Below, piece by piece: positions 32,867 to 42,088 of a DNA stretch of 64,000 nucleotides. Under the pieces are notes generated by a model. The model was not told the DNA's origin. It worked only from the letters and a program-made list of their open reading frames with translations, and made no database searches. Source of the DNA: Raskinella chloraquaticus (SeqCode) (lineage in GTDB: Bacteria; Pseudomonadota; Alphaproteobacteria; Rhizobiales; UBA4765). The stretch is taken from assembly GCA_002365175.1 (NCBI GenBank), contig DEZK01000045.1, positions 1 through 64,000 on the forward strand. The letters run 5' to 3'. How positions within the stretch are numbered: position 1 is the stretch's first letter; each line of letters begins with the position of its first letter. The position numbers and the translations under genes are program-made.

Positions 32867-34186
32867 TCAACTCTTCTCGGATTTTTCCAGGATGGGCCGG
32901 TATTGGTCGGCGGCCTTCTTCAGTTCCGTTGCCGGATCAGCGCCGGACAGTGTCGCGGTCAGCGCCGTGCCGATGATGTCGCGAAACTCCGTCACCGGCA
33001 CCACGACCGGGAGGCCGAGCTTGGAGACCTTCGCTGATTCAATGACGCAGGTGAGCCATTCAGCCGGCATGGTAACGCCCGCCTGCGTGTCCTTGTTGCC
33101 GATGACGGAGTTGCGAAACGGCACGCCTCCCCCGCTCTGCAACAGCCGCCCGCCCATCAGCCTTGATACCGCCCATTGGCAATAAAGCCAGGCCTGTTCC
33201 TTCTTGGCTGAGGCGGCGGGAATGCCGATGCCATCGCCATAGGTCGGGGAGGCATGAGCCACCGGCCCCTTGGGGATCACGCCATAGCCGATCTTGCCAA
33301 CGATGCGCGAGCGCGTCGGGTCCTCGCCCGGCGGCGCCCAGCCAATGCCATCAAGCCACATGGCGCTCTTGCCCTGCAGGAAGGAAGCCTGACTTTCCAT
33401 CCAGTTGAAGCCGGCAACCCCGGCCGGCGCGCATTTGGTGAGAAGATGCTTGTAGATCTTGGCAGCCTCCACCGCCTCCGGCCCATCAATGATCAGATTG
33501 CCTTTCTCATCCAGCGCGTCCTTGCCAAAGCCAAGAAGGAAACTCATGTAAAGCGGCAGATTGGCATTGCGCAGTCCACGCCCGACGAAGCCGGAAATGC
33601 CGTTGGCCGGATCATGGAGCGCTTCGGCTGCCTTGATCAGCTCGTCGAAATTCGTCGGATAGGCAATGCCCTTCTTCTGGAACAATTCCTTGTTCCAGTA
33701 GACCATGAAATAATCAACCGACCAGGGCAGGGCGTTGAACCCGCCTTCGACAGTGGCGTAGGTGCGCCCGGCGGATGAATAATCATCCCCCTTGTGATCG
33801 GCTTCCGTCAGCGCTGCATTTGTCATGAAGGGGGTGACGGAGGACAACCATTTCGCCCGCTCGAACAGACGTTTCTGCACATGGAAGCTGATATGCACCA
33901 CATCGAAGGACGGCCTGCCCGATGACAGCTCGATGACGATCTTCTGGCGCTGCTGCTGTTCGGGGATGACTTCCGAATTGACCTCGATCCCGGTGAGCGC
34001 GGTGAACTCCTTTTCGTACTTTTGCAACAGATCGCCGCGCGGCCCCTTGATGAGATTGGTCTCTATCTTGCTGCCTGCATATTTCTTGTAATCAACATCA
34101 GCCCACGCGGCAGGTATTGCCAGCATGGTGGCACCGGCACCTGCCCCTGCAAGAACATGTCGACGCGTCAAACTACCCTTCGTCAT
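32867..34186 (-). CDS. extracellular solute-binding protein, family 1 (sugar type)
   Basis: The 439-residue protein starts with a twin-arginine-type signal (SLTRRHVLAGAGAGATML ... AWA-DV). The mature part fits SBP family 1: LLQKYEKEFTALTGIEVN, FDVVHISFHVQKRLFERA, NALPWSVDYFMVYWNKELF and GKSAMWLDGIGWAPP. It would bind a carbohydrate or polyol in the periplasm for the two permeases downstream. It is divergent from the benzoate-CoA ligase gene across 441 bp that contain TGCA motifs. Confidence 0.92.
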   Translation of the reverse strand: MTKGSLTRRHVLAGAGAGATMLAIPAAWADVDYKKYAGSKIETNLIKGPRGDLLQKYEKEFTALTGIEVNSEVIPEQQQRQKIVIELSSGRPSFDVVHISFHVQKRLFERAKWLSSVTPFMTNAALTEADHKGDDYSSAGRTYATVEGGFNALPWSVDYFMVYWNKELFQKKGIAYPTNFDELIKAAEALHDPANGISGFVGRGLRNANLPLYMSFLLGFGKDALDEKGNLIIDGPEAVEAAKIYKHLLTKCAPAGVAGFNWMESQASFLQGKSAMWLDGIGWAPPGEDPTRSRIVGKIGYGVIPKGPVAHASPTYGDGIGIPAASAKKEQAWLYCQWAVSRLMGGRLLQSGGGVPFRNSVIGNKDTQAGVTMPAEWLTCVIESAKVSKLGLPVVVPVTEFRDIIGTALTATLSGADPATELKKAADQYRPILEKSEKS

Positions 34187-34627
34187 GATCGCTTCTCCCC
34201 GTCATCGCCTGTGGTCAGGCTTGTGATTGGCCGTCGTTTTAGTCAGAGAATTGTCTGCCAAGAACGGGCGAAAGACAACGGGCTTGACCATAGGTCGCAT
34301 GATCAGTGCCGTTTCATGCACCCACGCGCTCGCCACTGCTTGGATCCACTGACCAGGCCCGGACATATTGGCACGAATACGACAGGCCCGGTCCGTCCGG
34401 CGCAGCCAGCTCCACTCGCTTGCGCGGCTGGATAATATGTGGCATTATTTTGCATCTATCAAAATTAAATGCATTATAATACGCAGCAAATAAAAAAAGG
34501 TCTTTCCGCCAAGCCAAATGCCTGCCCGCATCGCGCGCTTCTGACGGGCGCGCGCGTGTGAGTGACCGCAAAGGGTGATGATCAGGCTTGGTGGAAACAA
34601 ATCTGCAGACATGAGCGGGGAGCCTTG
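34187..34627. promoter_or_regulatory. intergenic region between ABC and box operons
   Basis: This region has no credible gene. The right part (34430-34500) is an AT-rich island with TGCA at 34451-34454 and 34470-34473. A perfect TATAAT lies at 34475-34480, preceded by TTGCAT (34450-34455) at 19 bp spacing: a candidate promoter for the benzoate-CoA ligase gene with a leader of about 140 bases. The left part (34187-34430) has ordinary composition, and I see no clear signal there. Confidence 0.55.
34469..34482 (+). promoter_or_regulatory. candidate BoxR operator (motif ATGCATTATAATAC)
   Basis: The 14-base ATGCATTATAATAC overlaps the TATAAT of the presumed benzoate-CoA ligase promoter. The identical 14-mer occurs on the other strand at 37431-37444, and a 13/14 copy occurs at 43052-43065. 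BzdR/BoxR regulators are reported to bind TGCA-containing operators (established knowledge, recalled). Binding here is inferred. Confidence 0.6.
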
Positions 34628-36175
34628 ATGTCGACAAGCGAGAATGCCGCAACCTATTTTGTCGATCGCCATATCGGCGAGGGGCGCGGCGGCAACATCG
34701 CCTATCGCGAAACCTTCGGCGCTAGGCGCCAGCTGAGCTATGGCAGCCTCGCCGACGAGAGTGGCCGCGCAGCATCGGCCCTCCTGCGGGCGGGTTTGCG
34801 GCGCGAGGAGCGGGTTGCCATGCTCGTGCTCGACACGCTCGAGTTTCCTGTCCTTTTCTGGGGCTGTCTCAAGGCTGGTCTTATCCCGGTGCCCGTCAAC
34901 ACCTTGCTGGCAACACCGGTCTATGACGCCATTTTGCGCGATAGTCGTGCGGCAGGCCTCATCGTATCGACAGAATTGCTGCCGGTGGTTGCCCCCGCCC
35001 TTGCCGGCAATCCCTGGCTGCGCCAGATCATCGTCATCGGCAGCGGCGAGGCGCCAGGCACCCGGAGCTATGACAATTTCATGGCCGGGACATCCCCCAT
35101 GCCAGCCGTTGCGGCGCAGGCTGATGAAACCGCCTTCTGGCTTTATTCCTCCGGCTCCACCGGCAAGCCCAAAGGCGTGCGCCACGTCCATCGCGCGCTG
35201 AAGGCGACCGCCGACACCTATGGTCGCAATGTTCTTGGCATCCGTGAGGATGATGTCGTCTATTCCGCTGCCAAGCTGTTCTTCGCCTATGGGCTTGGCA
35301 ACGCCATGACGTTCCCCTTGTCGGTCGGCGCCACCGCCCTGCTGTACAATGGACGCCCGACGCCCGACGCGGTGATGACAATTCTCGCCGACGACAAGCC
35401 GACGATTTTCTGCGGTGTCCCGACGCTTTATGCCGCCACTCTTGCCCAGCTTGAAAAGAATGCCGCGCCGCCCCCTTGTCCTTTCCGCCTGTGCATCTCG
35501 GCCGGTGAAGCCCTGCCGGCTCAGATCGGTCAGAAATGGCGTGAGCAATGGGGCGTCGATATTCTTGATGGCGTTGGTTCCACCGAGATGCTCCATATCT
35601 TTCTGTCAAACCGCTCCGGCGACGTCGTCGATGGCACATCAGGTATTGCGGTACCCGGCTATGAGGTCCGCCTCGTCGATGACAGCGGCACCGAGATCGG
35701 TCCTGGCAGCATCGGCGAATTGCTGGTCAGGGGCGCATCCGCCTCCGAGGGCTATTGGAACCAGCTCGACAAGAGCCGCACCACGTTCGAGGGTGAATGG
35801 ACCCGCACCGGCGACAAATACGAAATGACGGCCGCAGGGCGCTTCATCTACTGTGGCCGCACCGACGACATGTTCAAGGTTTCCGGCATATGGGTGTCGC
35901 CCTTCGAGGTCGAACAGGCGCTCATTGCCCATCCCGCCGTGCTTGAGGCTGCCGTCATTGCCGCGCAGGACGAGGACGGGCTGGACAAACCCAAAGCCTT
36001 CATCGTCCTCAAGGGTCACGAAAACATCAGTGCGATTGAAGCGGAGCTGAAGAATTTCGTGCAGGAAAAGATCGGCAAGTGGAAATATCCGCGCTGGATC
36101 GACATCGTCCCCGATCTCCCCAAGACCGCCACCGGCAAGATACAACGCTTCAGATTGCGGGAGGGAAACCGATGA
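34628..36175 (+). CDS. bclA: benzoate-CoA ligase (aerobic box pathway)
   Basis: The ATG at 34628 (GGGGAG 5 bases upstream) gives 515 residues. The ANL-family adenylate-forming enzyme activates benzoate to benzoyl-CoA with ATP. The P-loop is SSGSTGKPKGVRH, then YSAAKLFFAYGLGNAMTFPL (typical of benzoate-CoA ligases), GVGSTEMLHIF, RTGDKYE and the C-terminal catalytic Lys in PKTATGKIQRFRL. A 4-hydroxybenzoate or 2-aminobenzoate CoA ligase is the alternative. The boxABC neighbours favour benzoate. The next gene overlaps by 4 bp. Confidence 0.9.
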   Translation: MSTSENAATYFVDRHIGEGRGGNIAYRETFGARRQLSYGSLADESGRAASALLRAGLRREERVAMLVLDTLEFPVLFWGCLKAGLIPVPVNTLLATPVYDAILRDSRAAGLIVSTELLPVVAPALAGNPWLRQIIVIGSGEAPGTRSYDNFMAGTSPMPAVAAQADETAFWLYSSGSTGKPKGVRHVHRALKATADTYGRNVLGIREDDVVYSAAKLFFAYGLGNAMTFPLSVGATALLYNGRPTPDAVMTILADDKPTIFCGVPTLYAATLAQLEKNAAPPPCPFRLCISAGEALPAQIGQKWREQWGVDILDGVGSTEMLHIFLSNRSGDVVDGTSGIAVPGYEVRLVDDSGTEIGPGSIGELLVRGASASEGYWNQLDKSRTTFEGEWTRTGDKYEMTAAGRFIYCGRTDDMFKVSGIWVSPFEVEQALIAHPAVLEAAVIAAQDEDGLDKPKAFIVLKGHENISAIEAELKNFVQEKIGKWKYPRWIDIVPDLPKTATGKIQRFRLREGNR

Positions 36176-36993
36176 CCCTTGCCTGGACTGCCATGTCCGC
36201 TCAGATGATCATCGCCGGCAGGCAACTCGAATATATTTGCCACGGTCCCGACCCCGCCACTGCGCCCACCATCATCCTTCTGCATGAAGGGCTGGGCTGC
36301 ATCGCCATGTGGCGCGATTTTCCAGCCCAACTGGCCGCCGCCACCGGCTTTGGGGTGTTCGCCTATTCGCGTGCCGGCTATGGCCAGTCAGACCCCGTCA
36401 CACTGCCGCGGCCGCTCGACTACATGACACGCGAGGCAAGCGACGTCCTGCCGGCGATCCTTGATGGTATCGGCTTTCGTCGCGGCATCCTTCTTGGTCA
36501 TAGTGACGGCGCCAGCATCGCTGCCATCTACGCCGGCAGCCATGAGGATCATCGCGTGCGCGGGCTGGTTCTGATGGCGCCCCATTTTTTCACCGAAGCA
36601 AGTGGCCTGGCGGCTATCGCCGAGGCACGGTCAGCCTATCAGTCAGGAGACCTCAAAGCGCGCCTCTCCAGATACCACCGCCATCCCGACAATGCCTTTT
36701 ATGGCTGGAACGACGCCTGGCTGGATCCGGCGTTTCGCCAGTGGAATATCGCCGACGTCGTCGACTATCTGCGCATCCCGGTTCTGGCGATTCAAGGTCG
36801 CGACGACCAATACGGAACATATGAGCAGATCCGCGAAGTCGAGAGCCGCAGCTATGCGCCCGTCGACGTCGAAATCCTTGAAGCCTGCGCCCATGCGCCG
36901 CATATCGATCAACCGGCGCGCACCCTGGCGCTGATCAGCGAATTCACCCGCAGGCTGGAGCGCATCGAAGCCGCCGAGGTGATCACCGCATGA
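36172..36993 (+). CDS. alpha/beta hydrolase of the box operon
   Basis: The 273-residue protein starts with the ATG that overlaps the ligase stop (ATGA). It has LLHEGLGCIAMWRDFP as oxyanion loop, the serine nucleophile in LLGHSDGASIAA, and the C-terminal His in ACAHAPHIDQP. The family hydrolyses esters or thioesters. In box clusters such a hydrolase is often present and may clear benzoyl-CoA or ring-opened CoA esters (inference). It is coupled on both sides by 4-bp overlaps. Confidence 0.88.
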   Translation: MTLAWTAMSAQMIIAGRQLEYICHGPDPATAPTIILLHEGLGCIAMWRDFPAQLAAATGFGVFAYSRAGYGQSDPVTLPRPLDYMTREASDVLPAILDGIGFRRGILLGHSDGASIAAIYAGSHEDHRVRGLVLMAPHFFTEASGLAAIAEARSAYQSGDLKARLSRYHRHPDNAFYGWNDAWLDPAFRQWNIADVVDYLRIPVLAIQGRDDQYGTYEQIREVESRSYAPVDVEILEACAHAPHIDQPARTLALISEFTRRLERIEAAEVITA

Positions 36994-37439
36994 GCGATGC
37001 CGGCATCGCCCTGCCAGGCCATGCCTATGTACCGGGCGTCTCGCCACGCCACGACGATGACGCCTTTGCGGCTCTGCGCCATACGGCCCACAGCAACATG
37101 TCGGTTCAGGAATTGGCATCAAGCGAGGCCTTCCGCGCCGGATTGCACTTCTTCCACATGGGCTATTACTGGGAGGCGCATGAAGTTCTTGAGCCGGTGT
37201 GGCTTGCGACACCCGCAGCAAGCGCCGAGCGCCATGTCGTTCAGGCGCTCATCCAGCTCGCTAATGCCAGACTGAAAGTGGAGATGGGACGCAGGCGCGC
37301 CGTCATCCGGCTGTGCGACATGGTCAGCGCTCATCTTGCCGAAGCCGGCCGAACCGGCCGTGCGCAGATCATGGGCGTCAGCCTCGTGGAACTCAAACGG
37401 ATATGCGACGATATCAGATTTGAAATTAATGTATTATAA
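36990..37439 (+). CDS. DUF309 domain protein
   Basis: This 149-residue, mostly helical protein has the DUF309 signature FHMGYYWEAHEVLEPVWL (about 53-70), then HVVQALIQLANARLKVEMGRR. The fold is a small helical bundle with a conserved acidic/His pocket, and no function is established to my knowledge. It overlaps the hydrolase gene by ATGA. Its stop codon (37437-37439) lies inside an ATGCATTATAATAC motif on the opposite strand, so the gene ends exactly at the boxC promoter region. Confidence 0.8.
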   Translation: MSDAGIALPGHAYVPGVSPRHDDDAFAALRHTAHSNMSVQELASSEAFRAGLHFFHMGYYWEAHEVLEPVWLATPAASAERHVVQALIQLANARLKVEMGRRRAVIRLCDMVSAHLAEAGRTGRAQIMGVSLVELKRICDDIRFEINVL

Positions 37440-37444
37440 TGCAT
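37431..37444 (-). promoter_or_regulatory. candidate BoxR operator upstream of boxC
   Basis: Read on the minus strand this is ATGCATTATAATAC, identical over 14 bases to 34469-34482. It lies about 90 bp before the boxC start in an AT-rich stretch that contrasts with the GC-rich genes. Confidence 0.6.
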
Positions 37445-37484
37445 AAACTGTCACATATTTTGGAAAAAATTGTATAGTAATCGC

Positions 37485-37515
37485 TTTACAACACATTCAA
37501 TCGCAATATAGTGCA
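37485..37515 (+). promoter_or_regulatory. boxC promoter with TGCA at the -10
   Basis: TTTACA (37485-37490) and TATAGT (37507-37512), 16 bp apart, each match 5 of 6 sigma-70 consensus bases. TGCA (37512-37515) overlaps the end of the -10, a position where a bound repressor would block RNA polymerase. The ribosome-binding site TTGAGGAG follows at 37521-37528, so the leader is short. Confidence 0.6.
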
Positions 37516-37533
37516 ATTTCTTGAGGAGCCCTT

Positions 37534-39195
37534 GTGAGCAAGATCATCGACTTCCAGACCGATCCGACGACATATCATCACTGGCGCGTCACCTATGACG
37601 GCGCGGTGGCAACTCTGTTCATGGATGTCGATGAAAGTGCCGGGCTTTTCGCCGGTTATGAGCTGAAGCTCAATTCCTACGATCTTGGGGTTGACATCGA
37701 GCTGGCTGACATCGTTCAGCGCATGCGCTTCGAGCATCCTGAGGTGAAGGCCGTCATCCTGCGCTCGGGCAAGGAGCGCGTCTTCTGCGCCGGCGCCAAT
37801 ATACGCATGCTGGGCGGGGCGAGCCACGCGCACAAAGTCAACTTCTGCAAATTCACCAATGAGACCCGCAACACCTTTGAGGCTGCGGGCGCTGAATCGG
37901 GCCAGCATTATATCTGTGCCGTCAAGGGAGCGTGTGCCGGCGGCGGTTATGAGCTGGCGCTGGCCTGCGATTACATCATCCTGACCGATGATGGCTCGAC
38001 CTCTATCTCGCTGCCGGAAGTGCCCTTACTGGCCGTGCTGCCGGGAACCGGCGGTCTCACCCGCGTCACCGACAAGCGCAAGGTGCGTCGGGATCTCGCG
38101 GACGTCTTTTGCGCCACCGAAGAGGGTGTGAAGGGAAAGCGAGCCAAGGAATGGCGGCTGGTCGATGAGGTGGTCGCCAATTCCAAATTCGAAGAAGCCA
38201 TCGCCGCCCGCGCCCGGGATTTTGCTGATCGCTCGACGCGCGCCACCGCCGCAACCGGCATTATCCTGAAGCCATTGACGCGGACCATCGCCGCCGACGG
38301 TTCGCTATCCTATTCGACCATCGACGTCGCCATTGATCGCAAGGCGCGCCGTGCCACACTCACCATCAACGGCCCGGATGATGATGCGCCTGCGACCATG
38401 GACGAGTTCGAGCGGCAAGGCTCGCAGGCCTATCTTCTCCGCCTTGCCCGCGAGCTTGATGACGCCATCCTTCATCTACGCCTCAATGAGCTGGAAATCG
38501 GCCTCCTCGTCTTCCGCACGCAAGGCGATCCGCAACGTGTTCTGGCGCATGAGGCGCTGCTTCTCGACAATGCGCGTCACTGGCTTGCCAATGAAGTTCT
38601 CCTCTACTGGAAGCGTGTGCTGAAGCGGATCGATCTGACCTCACGCTCGCTGGTGGCGCTGATCGAGCATGGGTCGTGCTTCGCCGGCATTCTGGCAGAG
38701 GTGCTGTTTGCGGTTGATCGCAGCTACATGATGGAGGGCGATTTTGAGGGAGATAACCGCCCGCGCGCCAGCTTGACGCTGAGCCCGGCCAATTTCGGCC
38801 CTTTTCCCATGAGCAACGCCCTCACGCGCCTGCAGACCCGCTTTCTCGGAGAGCCGGTCAAAGTCGAGGGCGCGCATGCTCATCTGCGCAAGCCGCTTGA
38901 AGCCAGTGAGGCAAATGAGCTTGGTCTCATTACCTTTACCTTCGACGAGGTCGACTGGGACGATGAAGTGCGCATCTTCCTTGAGGAACGCGCCAGCTTC
39001 TCGCCTGACGCCATGACCGGCATGGAAGCCAATCTGCGCTTTCCCGGTCCGGAGACCATGGAAACCCGCATCTTCGGCCGCCTCACCGCCTGGCAGAACT
39101 GGATCTTCCAGCGCCCCAATGCGGTTGGCGCCGAGGGCGCCCTGCAGCGCTACGGAACCGGCCAGCGCGGCAACTTCAATCTGCAGCGCATCTAG
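37534..39195 (+). CDS. boxC: benzoyl-CoA-dihydrodiol lyase (2,3-epoxybenzoyl-CoA dihydrolase) BoxC
   Basis: This 553-residue enzyme of the crotonase superfamily hydrolytically opens the ring of 2,3-epoxybenzoyl-CoA, releasing formate and the C6 semialdehyde-CoA. It starts with GTG behind TTGAGGAG. Crotonase-like motifs are KERVFCAGANIRMLGG (about 89-104), CAVKGACAGGGYELALACDY and LPEVPLLAVLPGTGGLTR. The second half carries a duplicated, divergent crotonase-like domain, as in known BoxC. The length agrees with BoxC (about 550). It is first in the order C-B-A. Confidence 0.95.
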   Translation: MSKIIDFQTDPTTYHHWRVTYDGAVATLFMDVDESAGLFAGYELKLNSYDLGVDIELADIVQRMRFEHPEVKAVILRSGKERVFCAGANIRMLGGASHAHKVNFCKFTNETRNTFEAAGAESGQHYICAVKGACAGGGYELALACDYIILTDDGSTSISLPEVPLLAVLPGTGGLTRVTDKRKVRRDLADVFCATEEGVKGKRAKEWRLVDEVVANSKFEEAIAARARDFADRSTRATAATGIILKPLTRTIAADGSLSYSTIDVAIDRKARRATLTINGPDDDAPATMDEFERQGSQAYLLRLARELDDAILHLRLNELEIGLLVFRTQGDPQRVLAHEALLLDNARHWLANEVLLYWKRVLKRIDLTSRSLVALIEHGSCFAGILAEVLFAVDRSYMMEGDFEGDNRPRASLTLSPANFGPFPMSNALTRLQTRFLGEPVKVEGAHAHLRKPLEASEANELGLITFTFDEVDWDDEVRIFLEERASFSPDAMTGMEANLRFPGPETMETRIFGRLTAWQNWIFQRPNAVGAEGALQRYGTGQRGNFNLQRI

Positions 39196-39228
39196 TCGCT
39201 GATTGCCGTCCGGACAGGAGACGTCCCC

Positions 39229-40680
39229 ATGCTTGATCTGATCAATGTGAGCTATGACACACAAATTCCAAACAATGTTGGCCTGTCCACCGACAAGCGC
39301 GTGCTGAAAGCGCTGGAGAAATGGCATCCGGGCTACATCAGCTGGTGGAATGATCTCATCCCCCGCGACTTCCAGGAAAGCCTCGTTTATCTGCGCACCG
39401 CCGTCAGCGTCGACCCCAAGGGCTGGACCAAGTTCGACTACGTCAAGATGCCGGAATATCGCTGGGGCATTCTGCTGGCGCCACAGATTGCCGATCGCAA
39501 GATCCCCTGCGGCGAACATGCAGGCGATGCCGCCTGGCAGGACGTTCCGGGTGAATATCGCGCCATGTTGCGGCGCCTCATCGTCATCCAGGGCGATACG
39601 GAGCCTGCCTCCGTCGAACAGCAGCGTTTTCTTGGGCGCACCGCCCCCTCGCTCTATGACATGCGCAATCTCTTCCAGGTCAATGTCGAGGAAGGCCGTC
39701 ATCTCTGGGCGATGGTCTATCTTCTGCATAAATATTTCGGCGCGGACGGGCGCGACGAGGCGGACGATCTGCTGCGCCGCTCATCCGGCTCGCAGGAAGC
39801 ACCACGCATGCTGGGTGCCTTCAACGAGGAGACGCCGGACTGGCTGTCCTTCTTCATGTTCACCTACTTCACCGACCGCGACGGCAAGATGCAGCTTGAA
39901 AGCCTGGCACAATCGGGTTTTGACCCGTTGAGCCGCACCTGCCGCTTCATGCTGACGGAAGAAGCCCATCACATGTTTGTTGGCGAAACCGGTGTGGGAC
40001 GCACCATCGAGCAAACCTGCCTGATGATGAAGAAGGCCGGCATCGACGATCCCTTCGACATCAACCGTATCCGCGCGCTTGGCGTCATCGACCTGCCGAC
40101 CATCCAGAAGAAGCTCAACCTCCATTACACGCTGTCGCTTGACCTCTTCGGCCAGGAAGTATCGACCAACGCCGCCAACGCTTTCAATGCCGGCATCAAG
40201 GGTCGCTACTTGGAAAGCAAAATCGCCGATGACCATCGCCTCAACGGCGACACCTACAAGGTATGGAATTTTGTTGACGGCAAAATGGTGCAGCAGGACG
40301 TGCCGGCGCTGACCGCCATCAACATGCGCCTGCGCGATGATTACACCCGCGACGCGGCCGGCGGTATCGGCCGCTGGAACAAGATCATCGAGAAGATGGG
40401 GATCAATTTCGCGATGAAATTGCCGCATGAGGCCTTCAATCGCAAAATTGGCGTCTTTGCCGGAAAGTTCTTTGATCCTGCCGGCATGGTCGTCACGCAG
40501 CCGGCATTCGAAGCCGGTATCCGGGAATGGCTGCCGACCAAGGCTGACGGCGATTTCATTCAGTCGCTGATGAAGCCCTGCTATGAGGCAGGAAAATTCG
40601 CGGGCTGGATTGCGCCGCCAAAGGTTGGCATCGACAACCAGGCCGGCGACTTTGAATATGTGAAGCTGCATATGGCGTAG
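39229..40680 (+). CDS. boxB: benzoyl-CoA 2,3-epoxidase oxygenase subunit BoxB
   Basis: This 483-residue class I di-iron oxygenase adds one oxygen atom to benzoyl-CoA to give the 2,3-epoxide. Iron-ligand helices are visible as NVEEGRHLWAMVYLLHKYF and LTEEAHHMFVGETGVGR, with E..H patterns. N-terminal family sequence includes KALEKWHPGYISWWNDL. It receives electrons from BoxA, encoded 74 bp downstream. It starts 33 bp after boxC, so the genes share a transcript. The length equals that of known BoxB (about 475). Confidence 0.96.
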   Translation: MLDLINVSYDTQIPNNVGLSTDKRVLKALEKWHPGYISWWNDLIPRDFQESLVYLRTAVSVDPKGWTKFDYVKMPEYRWGILLAPQIADRKIPCGEHAGDAAWQDVPGEYRAMLRRLIVIQGDTEPASVEQQRFLGRTAPSLYDMRNLFQVNVEEGRHLWAMVYLLHKYFGADGRDEADDLLRRSSGSQEAPRMLGAFNEETPDWLSFFMFTYFTDRDGKMQLESLAQSGFDPLSRTCRFMLTEEAHHMFVGETGVGRTIEQTCLMMKKAGIDDPFDINRIRALGVIDLPTIQKKLNLHYTLSLDLFGQEVSTNAANAFNAGIKGRYLESKIADDHRLNGDTYKVWNFVDGKMVQQDVPALTAINMRLRDDYTRDAAGGIGRWNKIIEKMGINFAMKLPHEAFNRKIGVFAGKFFDPAGMVVTQPAFEAGIREWLPTKADGDFIQSLMKPCYEAGKFAGWIAPPKVGIDNQAGDFEYVKLHMA

Positions 40681-40754
40681 ACACATCACCGGCAGCCGGC
40701 GACCCGCTATCAGGACGATGGCTACGCCATGCCGTTTGAGGACAAGATCCGACG

Positions 40755-41951
40755 ATGAACCAGCCACTCAAACAGCATCTGATCGATCCTGAGATCTGCA
40801 TCCGCTGCTACACCTGCGAGGCGGCCTGTCCGGTCTCCGCCATCACCCATGATGACAATAACGTCGTGGTCGATGCCGAAAAATGCAATTTCTGCATGGA
40901 TTGCATTTCGCCCTGCCCAACCGGCTCCATCGACAATTGGCGGGTTGTCATGGCCCCTTATTCGCTGGACGAGCAATTCTCCTGGGACGAATTGCCGGCA
41001 CAATCGGCTCTCTCCAGCGAAGCTGGCGCCACTGACACCAGCATCGAAGCGCTCGATGAAAACGTCGCAGCCCTCCTTGCCGAGGCCCATAAGGGTGCCG
41101 GCGGCAAGGCACGGGCGCCAGCCTCAGCCTCGAAGCCCACCATCAATCTCTACAATCTGGCCAAGCCGGCGATGGCCACCGTGCAAGGCAATTACCGCCT
41201 GACGGGCGAGACAAGCGACACGGATGTCCGCCATATCATCCTGGATTTCGCCAACCTTCCCTTCCCCGTGCTCGAAGGCCAAACGATCGGTATCATCCCG
41301 CCCGGCCGCGACGCCGAGGGCAAGCCCCATCTGCCGCGCCTCTACTCGCTCTCAAGCCCGCGCGATGGCGAGCGGGCAAATTTCAACAATCTGTCGCTGA
41401 CAGTGAAGCGCGAGCCCGACGGGCTGTGTTCGACCTATATCTGCAATCTGCGCAAAGGCGACAAGGTCGCGGTCACCGGCCCGTTCGGTTCGACCTTCCT
41501 CCTGCCCTGCGATCCGCAGGCAAAGCTGTTGATGATCTGCACGGGAACCGGTGCTGCCCCCTTCCGCGGCTTTACCATGCGCCGCCAGCGCGAAAATCCG
41601 CATCTGAAGGGGCATCTGTCGCTTTATTTCGGCGCCCGTTCACCTCACGATCTGCCCTATTTCGGGCCACTCGCCAAAGTGCCGGATATCTTCCTTGGCA
41701 AATATTTCGCCTTCAGCAGGCAGGCAGACCTGCCCAAGCAATATGTCCAGGACCAGTTGCGGGTGACGAAGGATCACGTCGCCACCCTGCTGCGCGATGG
41801 CGATACCTACATTTACATCTGCGGTCTGCGCGCCATGGAAAATGGCGTCGAGGAAGCGCTGGCCGACATCGCGCGCGGCATCGGCCTCGACTGGATAAAG
41901 CTGCGCGATACCATGCGCGAGGCCGGGCGCTATCATGTGGAAACGTACTGA
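40755..41951 (+). CDS. boxA: benzoyl-CoA 2,3-epoxidase reductase subunit BoxA
   Basis: The 398-residue reductase passes electrons from NADPH to BoxB. An N-terminal 2[4Fe-4S] ferredoxin has Cys15, 18, 21, 25 and Cys44, 47, 50, 54. After an Ala-rich linker (about 85-125) comes a ferredoxin-NADP reductase module with RLYSLSSPRDGE (FAD), CTGTGAAPFRGF (NADP) and a C-terminal MREAGRYHVETY ending in an aromatic residue. The length and domain order match BoxA. It ends the boxCBA series. Confidence 0.96.
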   Translation: MNQPLKQHLIDPEICIRCYTCEAACPVSAITHDDNNVVVDAEKCNFCMDCISPCPTGSIDNWRVVMAPYSLDEQFSWDELPAQSALSSEAGATDTSIEALDENVAALLAEAHKGAGGKARAPASASKPTINLYNLAKPAMATVQGNYRLTGETSDTDVRHIILDFANLPFPVLEGQTIGIIPPGRDAEGKPHLPRLYSLSSPRDGERANFNNLSLTVKREPDGLCSTYICNLRKGDKVAVTGPFGSTFLLPCDPQAKLLMICTGTGAAPFRGFTMRRQRENPHLKGHLSLYFGARSPHDLPYFGPLAKVPDIFLGKYFAFSRQADLPKQYVQDQLRVTKDHVATLLRDGDTYIYICGLRAMENGVEEALADIARGIGLDWIKLRDTMREAGRYHVETY

Positions 41952-42053
41952 GGGTGGATGATCGCCCGGCCGCCATGCCTGACATCGGCAGCCGTGTCCT
42001 TCCGCTTGTTCCCCATTGAGAGAATTCGATTGCCGCGCCCGGCGGTTCTGTCA

Positions 42054-42078
42054 CATTATATGCAACATAACGCATGAG
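42054..42078 (+). promoter_or_regulatory. candidate boxR promoter/operator
   Basis: TATATGCA (42057-42064), six bases, then CGCATGAG (42071-42078) gives the TGCA-N6-YGCA spacing also seen at 43101-43122. CATTAT (42054-42059) is a fair -10 with TTGCCG (42030-42035) as a weak -35 at 18 bp. The site would let BoxR repress its own gene (inference). Confidence 0.5.
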
Positions 42079-42088
42079 CCGGAGCGGG

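Noticed and set aside
34445..35596. Antisense frame of 383 codons across the benzoate-CoA ligase gene
   Set aside because: It is a shadow of a clear ANL-family ligase and starts in the middle of that gene.
38641..39729. Antisense frame of 362 codons across boxC and boxB
   Set aside because: Both box genes are certain on the other strand; the antisense product has no recognisable motif.
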